DNA from: Spirogloea muscicola | Taxonomy: Eukaryota > Streptophyta > Zygnematophyceae > Spirogloeales > Spirogloeaceae | Direction of reading: 5' to 3' | NCBI GenBank assembly: GCA_009602725.1 | Contig: WELB01000006.1 | Span: forward strand, 644,729 to 655,233 | Length of the DNA stretch: 10,505 nucleotides | Part shown: positions 8,429 through 10,505 of the stretch, one piece after another | Layout: the number at the start of each line of letters is the position of its first letter | Position numbering within the stretch: position 1 is the stretch's first letter | The notes under the pieces: generated by a model | Database searches by the model: none | Seen by the model: only the letters and a program-made list of their open reading frames with translations | What the model was told of the DNA's origin: nothing | Made by a program: the position numbers and the translations under genes

Positions 8429-9203
8429 CTGCAACTGCAGGGGCACCTTGATGGGGCTCCTGAGCACACTGATCACTCACTCATGACTTTACTCTGCTTG
8501 AGGGAGGGATCTATTATTTAAGGCCCTGGCCTGATGTATACACCCATCCATCGCAAGCAGCCTTTTCACAAGATACCCTTACAATCGAAGCAAGCAGTCA
8601 TCTGCTTAACTGTGCACCTTGGCACATGCAGTTGAGCAATCCCACATGCAGCATATTACTGCCCACGTGTAGCAAGCTGCAATAGAAGTATAGCTCCTGC
8701 ATGCACATTACCAATGCCCTGCATACGATCGCCGACACCCTGCGTACCATGACGCGATGTTGTTGTCTTGATGGAGCTCTGGATGCTAGTGGTGCAGACT
8801 CAGGCTGGTTGTACTGCATCCTTACCCCGAGCATTTCTGCTGACCACGCACCAACTTCTGTCTCAAGAGTCCCAACTTGCCTCAGTAGGGGAGGAAAGGA
8901 GTTTGGGGCATGAAATTGTGACACCTGTGGAGCTGGACAGGGGAGGCTCTCGACATCTAGACCCTATGGAGGTGGTGTGCGAGGATGGCTCAAATTCCTC
9001 AAAGAGTTGGAGCGTGCTAGGAGCCATGTAGCTGATACTGGCCTGAGCCAAGGAAACCTGTCTTGATCATCATTACCAATCATATTCGGTAAGTTCAAAA
9101 GTGATGAAGTCCCTCCCATTATATATCTGTACAGTGTTACCTACAGATTGAGGATGTGGTGACTGGACTTCATACATGCAGTTCCGTCAGACTTGCTCGT
9201 TTG
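8429..9203. other. Region between two convergent genes, with unassigned plus-strand signals
   Basis: This 775-base stretch should hold both 3' UTRs. Bases 8429-8780 are comparatively AT-rich with no coding signal; CACATGCAG occurs at 8623-8631 and 8643-8651. The minus strand has a TGTAA motif at 8579-8583 that could end the SINA-type transcript. No TGTAA is found on the plus strand before 9276. Plus-strand open frame and splice-like sites at 8771-9146 are listed separately. Confidence 0.5.
8579..8583 (-). terminator. Candidate TGTAA polyadenylation signal for the SINA-type gene
   Basis: TTACA on the plus strand reads TGTAA on the minus strand, the signal known from chlorophyte mRNAs. It is the first such motif downstream of the stop at 9204 and would give a 3' UTR of about 620 bases. 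A five-base match occurs by chance often, so this is weak. Confidence 0.25.
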
Positions 9204-9272
9204 CTAGCCCTGCGAAAGGTCAGCATCCTGGGGAGGGAGGCAGCAGACGCTTTGCGCCCAGATGTCCATTGA
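8771..9272 (+). other. Possible additional 3' exons of the remodeller gene, or a small separate gene
   Basis: A plus-strand frame is open from ATG 8771 to TAG 9029-9031 with ordinary, non-repetitive amino acid content. Acceptor-like GGTGCAG ends at 8797 and CTAG at 8789. A donor GTGTGC at 8975 (the same hexamer as introns 6 and 11) and acceptor CCTACAG ending at 9146 would join, in phase 0, to a frame that reads IEDVVTGLHTCSSVRLARLL and continues to TGA 9270-9272, with TGTAA at 9276-9280. An exon 17 donor at 8364 (GTGATG, phase 1) and the acceptor at 8789 would link it to the large gene in frame. No family is recognised in it. It may also be plain UTR. Confidence 0.35.
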
Positions 9273-10505
9273 CTGTGTAAAGCAGGGCAGGTCTGGAAAC
9301 AGCAGGACACCCCGCGCATGTCGGACTTGGGTGTCGGCCCTGAGGCTGTGCAGCAATGCGCCCTCCATGCTGAGCTTTAGTGCCGGCTTTAACGGGCCTG
9401 CTGGCTCTGAAGCCAGTCCGATTGTTGACGCTGCAGTGTTGCTTTGGATGGAGAGTGTGTAGGTGTGATCCTCCAGCTTGTTGGGGCTCTTTGTGGTTGA
9501 GAGGTAGGCAACTATCAAGTGATCAAGGCTGCGATCGAGATGGAGCAGCTGCTGCCCGAGGTTGATGCTATACCCAAAGACAATGAAGTCGATCCTTGCG
9601 ATGCTCCCAGCAAAGAAGCCCCCGTTCGGTGAGCCTTCGGCGCAGCAAGCAGCGTGCTCGCGAAGGAGGTGCCGTCCAAGCTCCTGCGGCCAGACCTGGG
9701 CGCCGCAGGCTGGGCAGGGAACTGGGCGGTGGTCGCAAGCTTGGAGCATGTGCTCCTCCAGCTCATATGCGCGCAGCCTCGCGGAGCAGCCTCCCGCGCG
9801 ATGGCTGCAGGTTACGCGCACCGCGTCGACAATGTGCTCGAGGGCGAGGTTGCGGACGGGCGCGCTCAGGGGCAGCTTGCAGGTGGGGCATGCAGCAACA
9901 TTGGCCAGGCATTGCTCGCAGAGCACGTGCCCATTCCCGCACTGCAGTCCAATGCATGGAGTGTAAGGTGCACCGAACCCGATGAGCCCCATTCTGTTCA
10001 GGCCCATAGCGGCAGCGGCTGCGCTGAAGGCGACGGCCAAAAGTGCAGCCGCGTTGATGAGCATTGATGGGCGCTGATGGGCGCGAGAGTGGCTGACTAG
10101 ACCTTTCGAAGCTCACAGTGAACAAGCAATTAACGAGTCTTTCCTTCCGGACCTTCTCATTGTGCAGCGTTCCCACTTCTCATCTGTGGAGGCCTGAGCT
10201 GCCGGGAAGTCTAGGCCACCGGCCTCTTGCCGCCACGCTGCCTGAGCCGGCAGGCAGGGCCGCCGCCGCTCACCTGGAAGACGCGGCCGCGGAGGGCCTC
10301 CAGGCACACGGGGCACTCCAGGAGCTCCGTGTCCAGCTCGCCCGCAGCCCCCCTGGGCTGCGGCGCTCCATCGCCGTCCCCGCCGGTCGGGCAGCAGCCG
10401 CCGGAGGTCCCCGACAGTGGCGACTCGGCCTCGGCGAGGCGGCGCGGCGGAGCGCGCGACGGCGTCTGCGGCGGCTCCACCGGGGTCACTGCGCCGCCGC
10501 CGCCG
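9204..10505 (-). CDS. SINA/SIAH-type RING E3 ubiquitin ligase, 5' partial, two exons seen
   Basis: Model: complement(join(9204..9941, 10274..10505)), open to the window edge; no in-frame ATG exists in the visible exon 1 (the codon at 10487-10489 is GTG), so the start lies upstream of the window. Counting that codon as 1: RING ligands C59, C62, C73, H77, C80, C83, C90 and C93 in the SIAH arrangement CPVC-x10-C-x3-H-x2-C-x2-C-x6-C-x2-C, with the intron in phase 0 right before C73. A SIAH-type zinc-finger region follows (C117, C124, H136, C141, C148, C151, H163, H168), then a TRAF-like substrate-binding domain (LGQQLLHLDRSLDHLIVAYL; DHTYTLSIQ; ALKLSMEGALLHSLR; GVLLF). Known role of the family: the RING recruits an E2 and the C-terminal domain binds substrate or dimerises, targeting proteins to the proteasome. 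At about 320 visible residues it is near usual length, but the last ~25 residues after LLFPDLPCF do not resemble the family's final strands, so the 3' end may be mis-modelled or diverged. Confidence 0.85.
9942..10273 (-). other. Intron 1 of the SINA-type gene (332 bases)
   Basis: On the minus strand the donor is CTTCCAG|GTGAGC and the acceptor is GACTGCAG|TGCGGG, both strong, phase 0. The exon 2 frame remains open upstream into the intron (to about 10064), but that reading lacks the first RING cysteine pair; splicing restores the complete RING. Confidence 0.85.

Noticed and set aside
9942-10064. Hydrophobic Ala-rich start of the minus-strand frame as a signal peptide of a shorter SINA-type protein
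   Set aside because: It lies in the intron; the spliced form restores the first RING cysteine pair, which the unspliced start lacks.
10487-10489. GTG at 10487-10489 as the start of the SINA-type gene
   Set aside because: Nuclear genes of algae start with ATG; the frame stays open to the window edge, so the true start lies outside.
1-10505. Mobile elements, CRISPR arrays, tRNA or rRNA genes, viral genes
   Set aside because: No transposase, integrase, terminal repeat pair, regular repeat-spacer array or recognisable RNA gene was seen on either strand.

Overview
This window looks like nuclear DNA of a green alga, probably a trebouxiophyte of the Chlorella or Coccomyxa kind. This is inferred from the GC-rich, intron-dense genes, the 65 to 430 base introns with NNGCAG acceptors and occasional CTAAC branch sites, the CCCTAAA telomere-type motif inside an intron, and TGTAA (chlorophyte-type) polyadenylation-like motifs. 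The proteins are clearly eukaryotic. There are no bacterial operon features, CRISPR arrays, tRNA/rRNA genes or transposons that I can support.

Layout. Bases 1-495 are a C/T-rich promoter and leader with two upstream ATG frames. Bases 496-8428 (+) hold one large gene that I assembled from 17 exons. All sixteen junctions use GT...AG and keep the frame, and the exons total 4950 nt (1649 residues plus stop). The protein is a WAC / PHD / coiled-coil / DDT / WHIM1 / WHIM2 protein, an ISWI-partner subunit related to animal ACF1/WSTF (BAZ1) and the plant DDT-WAC proteins. Bases 8429-9203 lie between two convergent genes and contain unassigned plus-strand signals that may be extra 3' exons of this gene. 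Bases 9204-10505 (-) hold a two-exon SINA/SIAH-type RING E3 ubiquitin ligase whose 5' end runs off the window.

Roles. The large protein is expected in the nucleus, where its DDT and WHIM regions would bind an ISWI ATPase and nucleosome linker DNA while the PHD finger reads a histone tail. The SINA-type protein would ubiquitinate substrates through its RING and substrate-binding domain. The two genes meet tail to tail and nothing here shows a shared pathway.

Main points of interest: the PHD finger lies before the DDT domain and no bromodomain follows; the C-terminus has a zinc-ribbon-like cysteine cluster; two neighbouring coiled-coil exons look duplicated; and an alternative, phase-consistent 3' end would make the two genes overlap. 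Weakest parts of the models are the junction near 7430-7600, the last exon(s) of the large gene, and the C-terminal end of the SINA gene.
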